Source of the DNA: Megascapheus bottae
Lineage: Eukaryota > Chordata > Mammalia > Rodentia > Geomyidae
Direction of reading: 5' to 3'
NCBI GenBank assembly: GCA_024803745.1
Contig: JANJXV010000013.1
Coordinates: forward strand, 9,672,001-9,736,000
Length of the DNA stretch: 64,000 nucleotides
The notes under the pieces are model-generated. The model saw only the letters and a list, made by a program, of their open reading frames with translations, did no database searches and was not told where the DNA came from. Made by a program: the position numbers and the translations under genes. This document shows, in pieces, positions 21,566 through 53,025 of the stretch; position 1 is the stretch's first letter; every line of letters starts with the position of its first letter.

Positions 21566-23735
21566 TTTTTAAAAATTGTATTGTCAGGGTAATGTATAGA
21601 GGGGTTACCATTACATTAGTCAGGTGGGGGGTGCATTACTTCTTGAACATTGATACCCCTTCTCATGTTTTTGTCCCTGTTTCCCTCCACCCTACCCCTT
21701 CCCAATTGTCTTGTTTCCCCTTCCCTTCTCTATTTCACATAAATAAACATATATACAATATACCAGGTGACAAAATCAGTTATAGTAACCTCATGGCATT
21801 AATGATAAGGGGGGAGAAAAAGAAGATATAACAGTATATTAAGAACAACAATCATAAAGATAAATAAACCTCTTGTTTCCATATCCTAGAGTTCATTTAG
21901 TCTCATCCTATATGACCTTATGTGTCCAGCTTTTGAGCTATTGTGATCCTCTGCTAGGAGAGTCCTAGATGTATACTAATTATTACAAATGAGGGAAACC
22001 ATGGAGCCTATGTTCCTTTGGGTCTGGCTTTCTTCACATAGTAAGATTTTTTTTCCAGGTCTTTCCATTTTCTTACAAATGAGGCGATGTCACTGTTTCT
22101 GATGGCAGCATACAATTCCATTGTATGTAAGTACCACATCTTCTCAATCCATTCATCTACTGCGAGGTATTTGGGTTGGTTCTGTATCTTAGCTATGGTA
22201 AATAGTGCTGTAATGAACATTGTCTTGCTAGTAAGTTTAGTATGGCCTTGTTTCTGAACATTTGGGGTAAATGCCAAGGAGTGGCACTGCTGCATTATAG
22301 GGGAGCTCTATGTTTAGTCTTTTGAGGAACCACTATACTGCTTTTTAAAGTGGTTGAAGGAGCTTACACTCCCACCAACAGTGTAGTAGTGATCCCTTCT
22401 GGCCACATCCCCTCCAGCATCTGTTGTTATTAGATTTCTTGATCATGGGCATTCTAACTGGAGTGATGTGGAATCTCAGAGTTGTTTTGATTTGCATTTC
22501 TTTTATGGCCAGAGATGTTGAGCATTTCTTCATGTGTCCATAGGCCATTCTTATTTCTTCTTCAGAGAAGACTCTCTTTAAGTCTTTGGCCCATCTTTTA
22601 ATGGGATGGTTGTTTCTTTGGAGATTAGTTTTGGAGTGATTTAATTTTTTGAGCTGTTGATATATTTTAGATATTCTATTGTATGGTTAGTGAAGATCTT
22701 CTCCCACTCTGTAGGTTTTCTAGTTAGTTTGCTAGCTACGTCCTTTGCCATAGAGAAACTCGGCAGTTTAATGCAGTCCTATTTGTCCAAACTTTCATTG
22801 ATTTGTTGTATTTCTGGGTCTTTATTAAAAATTTTCTAACCGTACCAAGGAAGACCTAGTTTTTTAAATACAGAATCATGTCATCTGCAAAGAGGGAAAG
22901 TTTCACTTCCTCTTTCCCTATTTGGATCCCCTTTATGTTTACTTCTTTCCTTATTGCTCTAGCTAGAAATTCTAATACTGTATCAAAGAGGAGTGGAGAG
23001 AGTGGGCATCCTTGTCTCGTTCCTGATTTTAGAGGAAATGGCTTTAGGTTTTTACCATTAAGTATAATGCTAGCTGTGGTTTTGTCATACACAGCCTTTA
23101 TTATACTGTGGAATGTTCCATTGATTCCTAGTTTCTCCAGAGCTTTTAGCATAAAGGGGTATTGGATCTTGTCAATTTTTTTCTGCATCTATTCAGATAA
23201 TCATGTGATTCTTGTCTTTGCTCTTGTTGTTATGATGATTTATGTTAATTGACTTGCATATATTGAATCAACTTCACAACCATGTGATGAATCCTGTTTG
23301 GTCATAGTGTATAATTTTTTGATGAGTTGTTGAAGGTGATTGGTCAGGGTTTGTTAAGCAGTTTTGCATCAATGTTCATCAAAGAAATGGGTCTATAGTT
23401 CTTGTTCTTTAATGGGTCCCTGTCTGGTTTTGGGATGAGGGTTATCCTGGCTTCATAGAATGAGTTTGACAAAGAGCCTTAGCTTCAAGTTCGTTGAAGC
23501 GTTTGAGGAATATTGGTGTGAGCTCTTCCTTGAAGGCCTTATAGAATTCACCTGTGAATCCATCAGGTCTGGGGCTTTTCTTGAATGGGAGGTCTCTTAT
23601 TGACATTTCTATTTCATTACTTGAAATACGTCTGTTTAGTTGGTTTAGATCTTCTTGGTTCAGTTTGGGTATGTCAATATTGGCTAAAAAGTCATCCATC
23701 TCTTCTAGATTCTCAGTCTCATATTCTTTCTTGCC
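21566..23735 (-). mobile_element. L1 with internal deletion, antisense
   Basis: Older-type 3' UTR (21566-22000), then the ORF2 C-terminal region (22008-22855). A sudden jump at about 22856 leads into the reverse-transcriptase region of ORF2. There the - strand frame 22856-23188 shows the [14 protein letters not shown] and FADDM motifs of L1 reverse transcriptase, and 23442-23699 continues upstream. The sequence between these two regions is missing. The copy is inactive. Confidence 0.88.
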
Positions 23736-23822
23736 CAGGCTGGCTTTGAACTATGATCTTCAGATCTCAGCCTCCTGAGTAGCTAGGATTAAAGGTGTGA
23801 GCCACCGCATGTAGCAGCATAC
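23736..23822 (-). mobile_element. B1-head SINE fragment
   Basis: Complement of the B1-like head: 'cccaggctggctttgaacta', 'ctcagcctcctgagtagcta', 'gtgtgagccaccgcatgtag'. Confidence 0.75.
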
Positions 23823-24990
23823 TTCTTTTAGAAGCAATATAAATGTTGTATATTTAGTTATTTAGAAAGATACCTTTTAAACTACACTAAGAAAAAAGAA
23901 CAAACACATTTAGTTACAAGTATATGCATATGCACATTTGAATACAAGTATACATCTATTATATGTTCACACATATAATATGGCTAGAAAATTTAGTTAC
24001 AGATAATTCATGGCTGTCTTCAAGGATGGTCTGTGGGAAAAGCATGGTGAAGTAACTGCTTTTTAGTAAATATTGTTTGTTGTTGCCTAAATTTTTTTAT
24101 GTTTGTATTTAATTCTTATAATATCAATAAATTTATTTTTCAGAGATTTTTTTTATCTGCTGCTTTTAAAGTTCCATAAAGCATCTGTACTTTGAACCAA
24201 GCAAATCCTTCTGTGGGTAATGAATGTGGATCTTGGGACAGAACAGTAGAGTTTAGGGCAATAGTTTTCAAGCTTTTTATTTCTCCTCCATAGAGTAAAT
24301 TTATTTTATATCTTATCTGCTAGAATTTCACCAAATAGCAATTACTGTTATTACCTGAGATATTTTTGAATTATTTTGGTAATTTCTATTCTCACGGTCA
24401 AACCCCACAAAACTGATTGGGTGAATCATAGTGGTACTATGTCAATATGCAAGCCTTTGACTCAAGATTATGGTTGGAAATGATTGGGAGACTGGGATTG
24501 TCTCCTTTAATTTTGTCCCTTGTTTCTTGAGAAGACAGAAGTTACTAAACTGACAGCTGTAGTCTAGGAGACTGTGCATGGGTGGTGGTGTTAGAGAATG
24601 AGCTGAGGGAACTGCTCCTTCTTTATGGGACTTCCTGTCCTACCCACACCCACAGAGGAGGATGCGTAGCTTATAAAGTTGGTGATTTTGTTACCAGTTT
24701 CTCTGAAAACACAAAAGTTTGAGGATGATAAAATTAACTTAGTATAAGAAAAAGTTTAAGCCTTTTAGTAAAGGTCTCCTGGAACTAGAGAATATACAAA
24801 CTCCAGTCAGCACTATTTATCAAAATAAATCAGAATCATTGGGCAGAAGACCAAGTAATAAGCATTTTAATGGCTCAGTGACTGATTCACATTGAGGAAC
24901 TATGCCTGAGAGAAGTGTATAGATGACATTTATTTACTGGGGTTCAATTTGCAATATTCAGAGCTTCAAGTTAATTGAGTCATGGGCATT
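23823..24990. other. Intergenic, no gene seen
   Basis: Unique-looking AT-rich sequence, with no coding or repeat signal that I can name. Confidence 0.55.
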
Positions 24991-24997
24991 CCAGTCC

Positions 24998-25130
24998 TTT
25001 CTTCTTTTTTTTTTTTTTGGATAGAGTCTCTTGCTTTTTGCCCAAGTAAGCCTCCAACCCATATCCTCCTACCTATGCTTACTGTTGCATAGCTAAGATT
25101 ATAGACAGTCGGCATCATCATATTGATCTT
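24998..25130 (-). mobile_element. Degraded B1-like SINE
   Basis: Poly(T), then 'gatagagtctcttgcttttt' and 'gcatagctaagattatagac', the order expected for an antisense B1-type element. Confidence 0.5.
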
Positions 25131-25153
25131 GTACTTTGAAACAGGATCTCAAG

Positions 25154-25365
25154 TTTTTTTTTTTTTTTTTTTTTTTTTTGCCAGTCCTGGGCTTCGGCTC
25201 AGGGCCTGAGCCCTGTCCTTGGACTTTCTCAAGGCTAGCACTCTACCACTTGAGCCTCAGCACCACTTCCAGCTTTTTTCTATGTATGTGGTACGGAGGA
25301 ATCGAACCCAGGTCTTCATGCATGCTAGGCAAGCACTTTAACCACTAGGCCAAACTCCCGGCCCC
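25154..25365 (-). mobile_element. IDL-Geo-type SINE with target duplication
   Basis: Full-length antisense copy with a long poly(T). It is flanked by AGGATCTCAAG (25143-25153) and AGAATCTCAAG (25366-25376), one mismatch. Confidence 0.92.
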
Positions 25366-25509
25366 AGAATCTCAAGTTTTTTTGCCCTAAATAGTCTCTA
25401 ACTGTGACATTCCTCTGCCAGCCAGGTAATTAGTTTTGAACTTTCTCATTTGGGATTCAGAAATAGTTGCCTGATGAAGTTTAGTGAGCTCCTTAGTTGT
25501 TACAATAAA

Positions 25510-25707
25510 AACCAGGCACTAGAGGCTCACTTCTGTAGTCCTAGCTATACTGGAGGATGAGGTATGAGGATTGTGGTTCACAGATGGCCTGTGCAGGAAA
25601 GTCCATGAGACTTTTAGCCTCAGTTAACCACCAAAAAGCCAGAAGTGGTGCCGTGGGTCAAGTGGTAAATCATTATCCTTGAGTAGACCCAGAGTTCAAG
25701 TTAGGAC
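25510..25707 (+). mobile_element. B1-head/Geo-tail SINE
   Basis: Head 'ttctgtagtcctagctatac', linker 'gagacttttagcctcagtta', tail module 'ccagaagtggtgccgtgggt', ending in a CA repeat. Confidence 0.8.
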
Positions 25708-25708
25708 C

Positions 25709-25752
<44 letters not shown>
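25708..25752 (+). repeat. (CA)n microsatellite at SINE tail
   Basis: Pure CA run of about 45 bases directly after the SINE. Confidence 0.97.
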
Positions 25753-25754
<2 letters not shown>

Positions 25755-26007
25755 TGCAAATAATCTGTTGTTGGGCAGAAAGTAAGACAAACAAAAGGGA
25801 TGGAAAAAAAAGTAAGCCAACTGGATACTACTTTCCACCCTTTGGACAGGATAGACAGAGTCATATGAGTTGTTTACAAAGTGATATGCATCATTATGTG
25901 GCTCATGTCCTGTTCCATATACCAAAGGCATAGTGTATTTATATTTTGGCAGTACTTAGAATTGAACTCAGGGTCTTGTGTTTACCATTTAAGACACAAG
26001 TCCCAAT

Positions 26008-26218
26008 CTTTTTTTTTTTTTTTTTTTTTTTTTTTTGCCAGTCCTGGGCTTGAGCTCAGGGCCTGAGCACTGTCCTTGGACTTTCTCAAGGCTAGAGCTC
26101 TACCACTTGAGCCTCAGCACCACTTCTATTTTTTTTCTATGTATGTGGTATCGAGGAATCAAACCCGTGTCTTCGTGCATGCTAGGCAAGCACTCTATTA
26201 CTAGGCCAAATTCCTGGC
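26008..26218 (-). mobile_element. IDL-Geo-type SINE with target duplication
   Basis: Full-length antisense copy flanked by AAGTCCCAAT at 25998-26007 and 26219-26228. Confidence 0.92.
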
Positions 26219-26474
26219 AAGTCCCAATATTTTTTATTCAGCTTATATTCTAATGATCTTGCTAGGCTCTGGGAGTGAATTCATTGATGGAGAAAGGAAG
26301 TATGGCATTATTTTCCATATTGAGACACTTTGTAGTATTATTGTATACTTTGAGTTTGGCCATCTGAGACCTCTAACTTCTCTTATCCATAAAATGGGCA
26401 TAAGAGCAGTGGCAACTTCAAGAATCCTCCTTTTACTGTTGAAAGAAACATTTTATGAGTTTCATTGAGTTGGC

Positions 26475-26680
26475 TTTCTTTTTTCTTTTTTGCCAGTCCC
26501 GGGGCTTGAACTCAGGGCCCGAGTGCTGTTCTTTGGCTTTCTCAAGGCTAGATCTCTACCACTTGAGCCACAGCCCCATTTCCGGCTTTTTTTCTATGTA
26601 TGTGGTACATACATAGAAAAGGAATAGAACCCAAGTCTTTGTGGAAGCCAGGCAAGCACTCTACCACGAGGCCAAACTTA
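26475..26680 (-). mobile_element. IDL-Geo-type SINE
   Basis: Antisense copy. A short palindromic 'gtggtacatacatagaaaa' duplication around 26600-26620 replaces the usual 'accgaggaatcgaacc' wording. Confidence 0.85.
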
Positions 26681-27154
26681 CTTCTTCATCAGATGGCTAT
26701 CTTCTCCCATCTCTAACATCCCAGCTTTGGGCTCTGACAGACACTGATCACACTTTTTATGCAGCTGTCCATTTCGATGTCTGAAACCATACAACTGCGA
26801 CTTGAGCAAGGACTAAGTAAGTTCCATTTCCTGGATGCTGCTCACAGCTCAAGAATGATTGACACCTCTGTGCACTCCTATCCGCAACCAAGAGCCTGTG
26901 CTTGGACGCTGGTCTTCTGCATCAGCCACCTCTGGGTTACTCGATCTCCCCTGGAAGATGTAGAAACTTCAGACTCTTGCACGTCACCCAAGGTGTGTTC
27001 GCCCCGCTCCCCCCCCCTCCTGTTAGGTCCCTCTGCAGAAATCCCTGCTAGCTCCTCCTACCTCGGCTTGTGACCCCGCCCCTTACTCTGCCGCGCCGTC
27101 CCCGCTCCGGGATCAAAGGACGCATGCTCGATTTTTAACCTCCTAGCGAGTTGA

Positions 27155-27184
27155 TGACGTGATGACGCCGGCGTGCTGACGTAA
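27155..27184 (+). promoter_or_regulatory. Cluster of CRE/ATF-like sites
   Basis: Three TGACG cores in 30 bases: TGACGTGA (27155-27162), TGACGCC (27163-27169) and TGACGTAA (27177-27184). The first and third are one base from the palindromic CREB/ATF site. Factor binding is inferred from the motif alone. Confidence 0.6.
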
Positions 27185-27201
27185 GGCCGGCGGCGGCGCC
27201 T

Positions 27202-27213
27202 GTTGCTAGCAAG
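27202..27213 (+). promoter_or_regulatory. X-box-like RFX site
   Basis: GTTGCTAGCAAG is a near-perfect inverted repeat of the RFX X-box type (GTTGCY...RGCAAC), with one mismatch in the last base. Confidence 0.45.
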
Positions 27214-27487
27214 GGCGCTGGTTTTACTTTAGTTTGCTGCCGTTGGTTTCTGGTCACTGGGGCACGAGGTTTCTTCTAGGAGGTGGCTGAGTGCTCCGGC
27301 TCGGCTTTCCGGAGGAGAGGATCCGTGGGGGATCGAACTGGGGCAGGAAGGAGAGAAAGGCCCCCACTTCCCTGAGGTCCGGCGCGCGGCCGGTAGGAAG
27401 GGAGCCCCGGAAAGTCAGAGGAACGAGCCCGCGGGCGCAGCGCTGACACCCGGCTGGGTTCGCCTGCCCAGCCCCGGAGGCCGCGCG

Positions 27488-47860
<20,373 letters not shown>

Positions 47861-48079
47861 GTAAGTTGCGTTCTTCTTCTTATAGACATTTATTTCTGTT
47901 TGACATTTTTGTGTGCCCAGGTGTTCTCTTTAAATTTAATAAGAGTTGTGTGTACAGAAGATTACTGCTAACACCTGACTTTGTTAGTAGTACAGTAATC
48001 CTTAATAAACATTCTAACTGTTATGATTTCTTATCCCCAGGCACATTATTTACTTTGTGACTAGAAGAAGTGAATTTAT

Positions 48080-48560
48080 TTATTTTTATCATGATTAAGT
48101 AAATGTACAAAGCAGTTACAATTCAATAAGTCAAGTTATGAGCACAATGTTTCTTGGTATCTCTCCTTCCTTTGTTCTTCATTTACCTTCTCCTGCTGCT
48201 ACCCTCAAGTTATATAATTCAGTTTTTACATACACACATATGTATATATATATGGAATATACCGACTGCATATTGTTACCCTTCCCTGTGCCCTAACTTT
48301 TGCTCCTCTAAAGCATGTTTCCACTTTCTGGAATTCATTTTGCTAAATAGTGCAATAGTTGTTCAGAGGAGTTACACCTTTGGATTCTTCCCCTAAGTAT
48401 ACCCTCCTCTAGTCAGGTTTTGTGTATGTAAATACATTGAGTCTTGTGTATGTCTCATGCGTGTATTTTGGATCTAGCTTCCACATATGAGAAAAAACAC
48501 GAGCTGTTTGTCTCCCTGAGCCTGCCTGGCTTACTTCACTTAACACAACTTTCTGAAGAG
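48080..48560 (-). mobile_element. Old L1 3' end, antisense
   Basis: A third L1 3' UTR type ('aaatgtacaaagcagttaca', 'tccttcctttgttcttcatt'), ending in ORF2 C-terminal wording 'ggcttacttcacttaacaca'. Confidence 0.65.
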
Positions 48561-48766
48561 AGTCCCAAGGGCATAGGAAACAAATATGAGAAAGACAAAT
48601 GGAATTAAAAACTAAAAAATTTCTTCCAAAATTGGAATTGTAAATTTAGAGGTAACTATTTTGCTATCAGGGAAATCTCCATAGTAGATCGAGTGATTAT
48701 AATGTGTTTATCTTAGGCTATTAACAACTGAGGGCAAATTACCAGATAAAGATAAATAGAAAGAGG

Positions 48767-48769
<3 letters not shown>

Positions 48770-48797
<28 letters not shown>

Positions 48798-48798
48798 T
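48770..48798. repeat. (TA)n microsatellite
   Basis: Pure TA run. Confidence 0.93.
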
Positions 48799-48876
48799 TC
48801 TAAAGCTAAGCAAATGGTTTATATTATTTTAGAGTTAGGGAGAGGAATATTACATAGTGAAGTTAAAAGTGGCTTT

Positions 48877-48972
48877 TCAGCCAGGCGAGGCGGCTCATGC
48901 CTATAATCCTAGCTACTCAGGAAGCTGAGATCTGAGGATCATGGTTCAAAGCCAGCACTAAAGACCATGAGA
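48877..48972 (+). mobile_element. B1-head SINE fragment
   Basis: Head only, cut at 'catgagact', where an L1 begins. Confidence 0.85.
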
Positions 48973-50085
48973 CTTTTTTCATATATTTTTATTGTAAATA
49001 ATAGAAGGGTTACATTATATTCACCAGAAAGAAGATGCATTGCTTCACATACATTGATACCCTTTCTCATGTCTTGGTCCCCATTTCCCTCCCTCCACCC
49101 CCGCCCCTCATCTTGTTTTCCCCCATTCCCTATCCAATTCAAATAACCAAATAAGCATATATACAATATATCAGATAACAAGGTGAAATACTGTAACAAT
49201 ATGAGATAACCAAGAGATAGCAAAAGAGATGAGAGATATCATAATACATTAAGGACAACAGTCACTCATTATATGACTTTTGTTTCTATATCCTGGAGGT
49301 CCTTTCATTTAGTGTCATACTATATGGCCTTATGCATCTAGGTTTTGCTCTATTGTAAATCTCTGGTATGAGAGCCCAAGATTTCTACTGATTATGACAA
49401 ATGAGGGAAACCAATGAGCCTGTGTTCCTTTGAGTCTGGCTTACTTCACTTAATATGATTTTTTCTAAGTCTTTCCATTTCCTTACAAATGGAGCACTGT
49501 TGTTGTTTCTGACAGCAGCATAGAATTCCATTGTGTATAAATACCACTTCTTGTTGATCCACTCATCAACTGAGGGGCATCTGGGTTGGTTCCATATCTT
49601 CGCTATGGTAAATAATGCTGCAGTGAACATCGTTGTGCTAGTGGATTTAGTATGTCCTTGTTTCTTGACGATTGGGTAAATGCCAAGTAGTGGAATTGCT
49701 GGGTCATTGGGGAGCCTGTGTTTAATCTTTCAGGAACTGCCATACTGCTTTCCATAGTGGTTGAATGAGTTTACACTCCCACCAACAGTGTAGTAGTGAT
49801 CCCTCCTGGCCACATCCCTTCCAGCATCTGTTGTTACTAGATTTCTTGATCCTGGCCATTCTAACTGGAGTGAGGTGGAATCTTAGAGGTGTTTTGATTT
49901 GCATTTGTTTTATGGCCAAAGATGTTGACCATTTCTTCATGTGTCCATAGGACATTCTTACTTCTTCTTCAGAGAAGACTCTCTTTAAGTCTTTGGCCCA
50001 TCGTTTAATGGGATGTTTGTTTCTTTGGAGATTAGTTTTGGAGTGATTCAATTTTGAGCTGTTGATATATATTAGATATATAAGT
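48973..50085 (-). mobile_element. 5'-truncated L1, antisense
   Basis: Younger-type 3' UTR and ORF2 C-terminal region. Pieces [19 protein letters not shown] and FTIAKIWNQPRCPSVDEW are readable on the - strand. Inactive. Confidence 0.92.
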
Positions 50086-50604
50086 GTTACCAGTAAACAT
50101 CTAAAGACAACAATGCCTAGTATACACTCAAGTTTGAAGACAATAGTAAAAGGTTACCTTGAAAAAAAAAAAGCACAGTAAGAACGTGTATTTCTAGCAC
50201 TCATATTGATGAATGTTTCATTTTAGCTTTTTTCCTGATAACTCCATTTCCTGCTTTAAGACTTCGGATATTGGTTGAGATATAGGGACAACTGAATACG
50301 TGTATGGGAAGTTACCTCCAGGGCATTCATTTATTGGGCAGACATTTGATACCATCTTTGCTCAAGGTGCTATGTTAAATGTACTGAGTGATATAAAGAT
50401 GTAGTTGAGATCTGTATAAAGCTAAGTAGTTGTCAGGAATCCATGATACCTACTGTTACTTACTCTACAGTAGTCTTTGTACATAGTTTCCTTAGAGCTC
50501 TAGCTGATTTTCCAAAATTATATTAGGTCTTTACAATTCCAGACTAACTGTGGATGGCCTCAGTTTCTGACGGTTCAATTTATGATTTTTCAATTTCATT
50601 ATGT

Positions 50605-50830
50605 TAGGGGAACTTCAAATAACCAAATACGCATATATATAGTATATCAGATAACCAGGAGAAATACTGTAACAATATGAGATAACTAAGGGACAGCAAA
50701 AGAGATGAGAGATAACATAATACATTAAAGACAACAATCACTCATTATATGGCTTTTGTTTCTATATCCTGGAGGTCCTTTCATTTGGCGTCATTCTATA
50801 TGGCCTTATGAATCTACATTTTGTCAGACT
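50605..50830 (-). mobile_element. Internal L1 3' UTR fragment
   Basis: Part of the younger-type 3' UTR without the poly(A) end or ORF2, so it is not a simple 5'-truncated insertion. Confidence 0.85.
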
Positions 50831-50919
50831 AGAAAATTCTTATTGGTGAATGATAGTGAATATAACTGGAAAGCTTTAGGAATGAAAAACTAAGTCTATT
50901 CTAAAGGCTTTTTTTTCAT

Positions 50920-51125
50920 CAGTCATTTTTTTAGGTAGGGTCTCTTGTTTCTGCTCAGGTTAGCCTTAGATTGCAATCTTCCTACCTTTGATCTCCTGCA
51001 TAGCTAGGATTATAGTAATGTATCATCACATCCAGCTTATTGATTGAGTAGGGTCTTGATATATTTTTGCCTATCTCTTGATCTCTGCCTCCTCTGTAGT
51101 TGGGCTTACAGTCACGATCTGTTGA
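50920..51125 (-). mobile_element. Degraded B1-like SINEs
   Basis: Two partial antisense heads: 'tctgctcaggttagccttag', 'gcatagctaggattatagta', then 'tgatctctgcctcctctgta'. Confidence 0.5.
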
Positions 51126-51699
51126 ATTTTGCCTAAAAAGCCAGTGTGTGTGTGTGTGTGTGTGTTAAATAGTGTCATCACAGGGGAATCTAAAGAGCTT
51201 AGGGAGAGCACCCAGGCCCAGAGTCCAAGCCCCACGACTGGGGTGGGGGGGGGGAAGAAATATTTGAGCTCAGATAAGAATCAGTATTTATGTTGTCACT
51301 ATGTAAATAATATTCAGCTCAGTGTTGTAACAGTTCAAATAAGTTAAACACAGATTATTTGTTAAAGCATAGTTAATAGGCAATTTAAATTTAAATTCAC
51401 TGACTTGAAAATGTTTGGCACTGTTACACCAGATACATTTAATTTATTCCATAAATCATGGAATATCTTGCTCTCAAAAAGAAAAGTATACTATTTTGTG
51501 TTTTTAATGTTAGGTGGATTGTGCAGCTAATCACCATGTTGTAACATGAGGGCATTTTCAGTACCAAGTCCTACATGCTCTTTATTTAGTAGTCCTTCTT
51601 ATCTTACTTCCAGTTTTGATCACGTCTACTTTCTATAGATTTTCTTTTCCTGAAACATTTCTTATTAAAAGAGTTGTGCAATATGTGACTTTTTTGGGG

Positions 51700-51945
51700 G
51701 ATGGGGGTGGGGGAATCAGTCATGGGGCTTGAACTCTAGGCCTGCATGTTGTACCTGAGCTCTTCAGCTCAAGGCTATCACTCTATCACTTGAGCCATAG
51801 CTCCACTTCAGTTTTCTGGTGATTAATTGGAGATAAGAGACTCATGGACTGTAGTGCTCAAGCTGGCTTTGAACCGAAATCCTCAGATCTCAGCCTCCTG
51901 AGTAGCTAGGATTATAGGTGTGAACCACCAGCACCCAGCCAATGT
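51700..51945 (-). mobile_element. B1-head/Geo-tail SINE
   Basis: 'catggggcttgaactctagg', 'gagctcttcagctcaaggct', 'ttaattggagataagagact', 'ctcagcctcctgagtagcta'. Nearly complete. Confidence 0.85.
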
Positions 51946-51954
51946 GTGATTGTT

Positions 51955-52530
51955 GTGTCTGATTTCTTCCAGTTAATATGGCCTTTGAGGTTTATTTGCG
52001 TTTGAGCATTCTTATTTGTATCCTACAACTGTGTACATGTACCATGTTATTTATCGATTTATCAGTCACTGGACATTTGAGTGTTACTACCTTTTGGCTA
52101 ATAGAAGTGTGCTGAGAACATTTATGAAAAGCTTTTGTGTATATGTACATATGATTTCATTTCTTTTAGATGGAATTTCTGTGTCATGTGGTAACTGTTT
52201 AAAAATTTTAAAAGGTGCTGAAACTACTTTCCAAAGTGGATATACCATTACGTTCCCACCAGCAGTGTAGGAGGGTTTCAGTTTTACTGCATCTTCATCT
52301 CTACTTGTTTTTTATTTCTTTGATTCATCTAAAAGCATGCAAAGTTTACTTGATTTGCATTTCCCTAATGAGTAAAAGATACTGAAATTCTTTTCATGCA
52401 TGTATTGACCATTGTATATCTTCTCTGAAGAAATTTATATTCTAGTCCTTTATACATTTAAAAAATTATATTGTCTTTTCCTCAATTTATAGAAGTTCTT
52501 TTATGTATTGTAAATATAAGTCTATCTTCC
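51955..52530 (-). mobile_element. Ancient L1, antisense
   Basis: 'gtgctgagaacatttatgaa', 'ccagcagtgtaggagggttt', 'gatttgcatttccctaatga'. Confidence 0.6.
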
Positions 52531-52824
52531 CTTACACCTCAGCAGAATGAAGGTTCTGATACTGTCTAGAGAGGCAGAGCCTTTCATATGGCTACAGTCA
52601 CTCAGAGATAGCACTAGTTAAGACTGGACTTAAACTTATCTATCTCTTACCACATGCAGACAGACTGTTGTGTTGTTTTTCAACACAGCCCTGGGGCATA
52701 ATTTGTATTGCAAACTCATCAGTCAAGTTCAGACTCCTTTATGGGAATAACTCTCAAGCTCAATAATGTAAAATTTATTCTAACCTCAAAAGGACTCTTT
52801 CTGGGCAACTCTCAGTTTTTTTTT

Positions 52825-52848
52825 GGGGGGGGGGCGGTGGGGTGGGGC
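52825..52848 (+). other. G-quadruplex-type G tract
   Basis: Ten Gs, then short G runs with one-base spacers: GG, GGGG, GGGG. It matches the usual pattern for a G-quadruplex in the transcribed sense strand. Confidence 0.7.
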
Positions 52849-52894
52849 TTTTTTTCCCAGCAAAATAACGTACACAGCTTAGTTTGTATCTGTG

Positions 52895-53025
52895 TCCATG
52901 TATGTCCCGGGGCTTGAACTCTAATTCTCTGGACTTTTCTGCCTGGGCTGGCTTTGGATCACAATCCTCAGATCTCAACCTCTTGAGTAGCTAGGATTAC
53001 AGGCATGAGTCACCAGTGCCTGGCC
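52895..53025 (-). mobile_element. B1-head SINE fragment
   Basis: 'tgcctgggctggctttggat', 'ctcaacctcttgagtagcta', 'attacaggcatgagtcacca'. Confidence 0.75.

Noticed and set aside
25679..25933. Thr-His-rich and Cys-Val-rich open frames
   Set aside because: These are translations of CA/TG microsatellites.
1..27000. Exons of the neighbouring gene TENM4 (next to NARS2 in human)
   Set aside because: I saw no EGF-like, NHL or YD-repeat coding pieces. The interval reads as intergenic.
26759..27073. 104-codon open frame just upstream of the CpG island
   Set aside because: Considered as a first exon of a divergent or upstream gene, but composition and content show no known domain, and it does not join NARS2 in frame by plausible splice sites.
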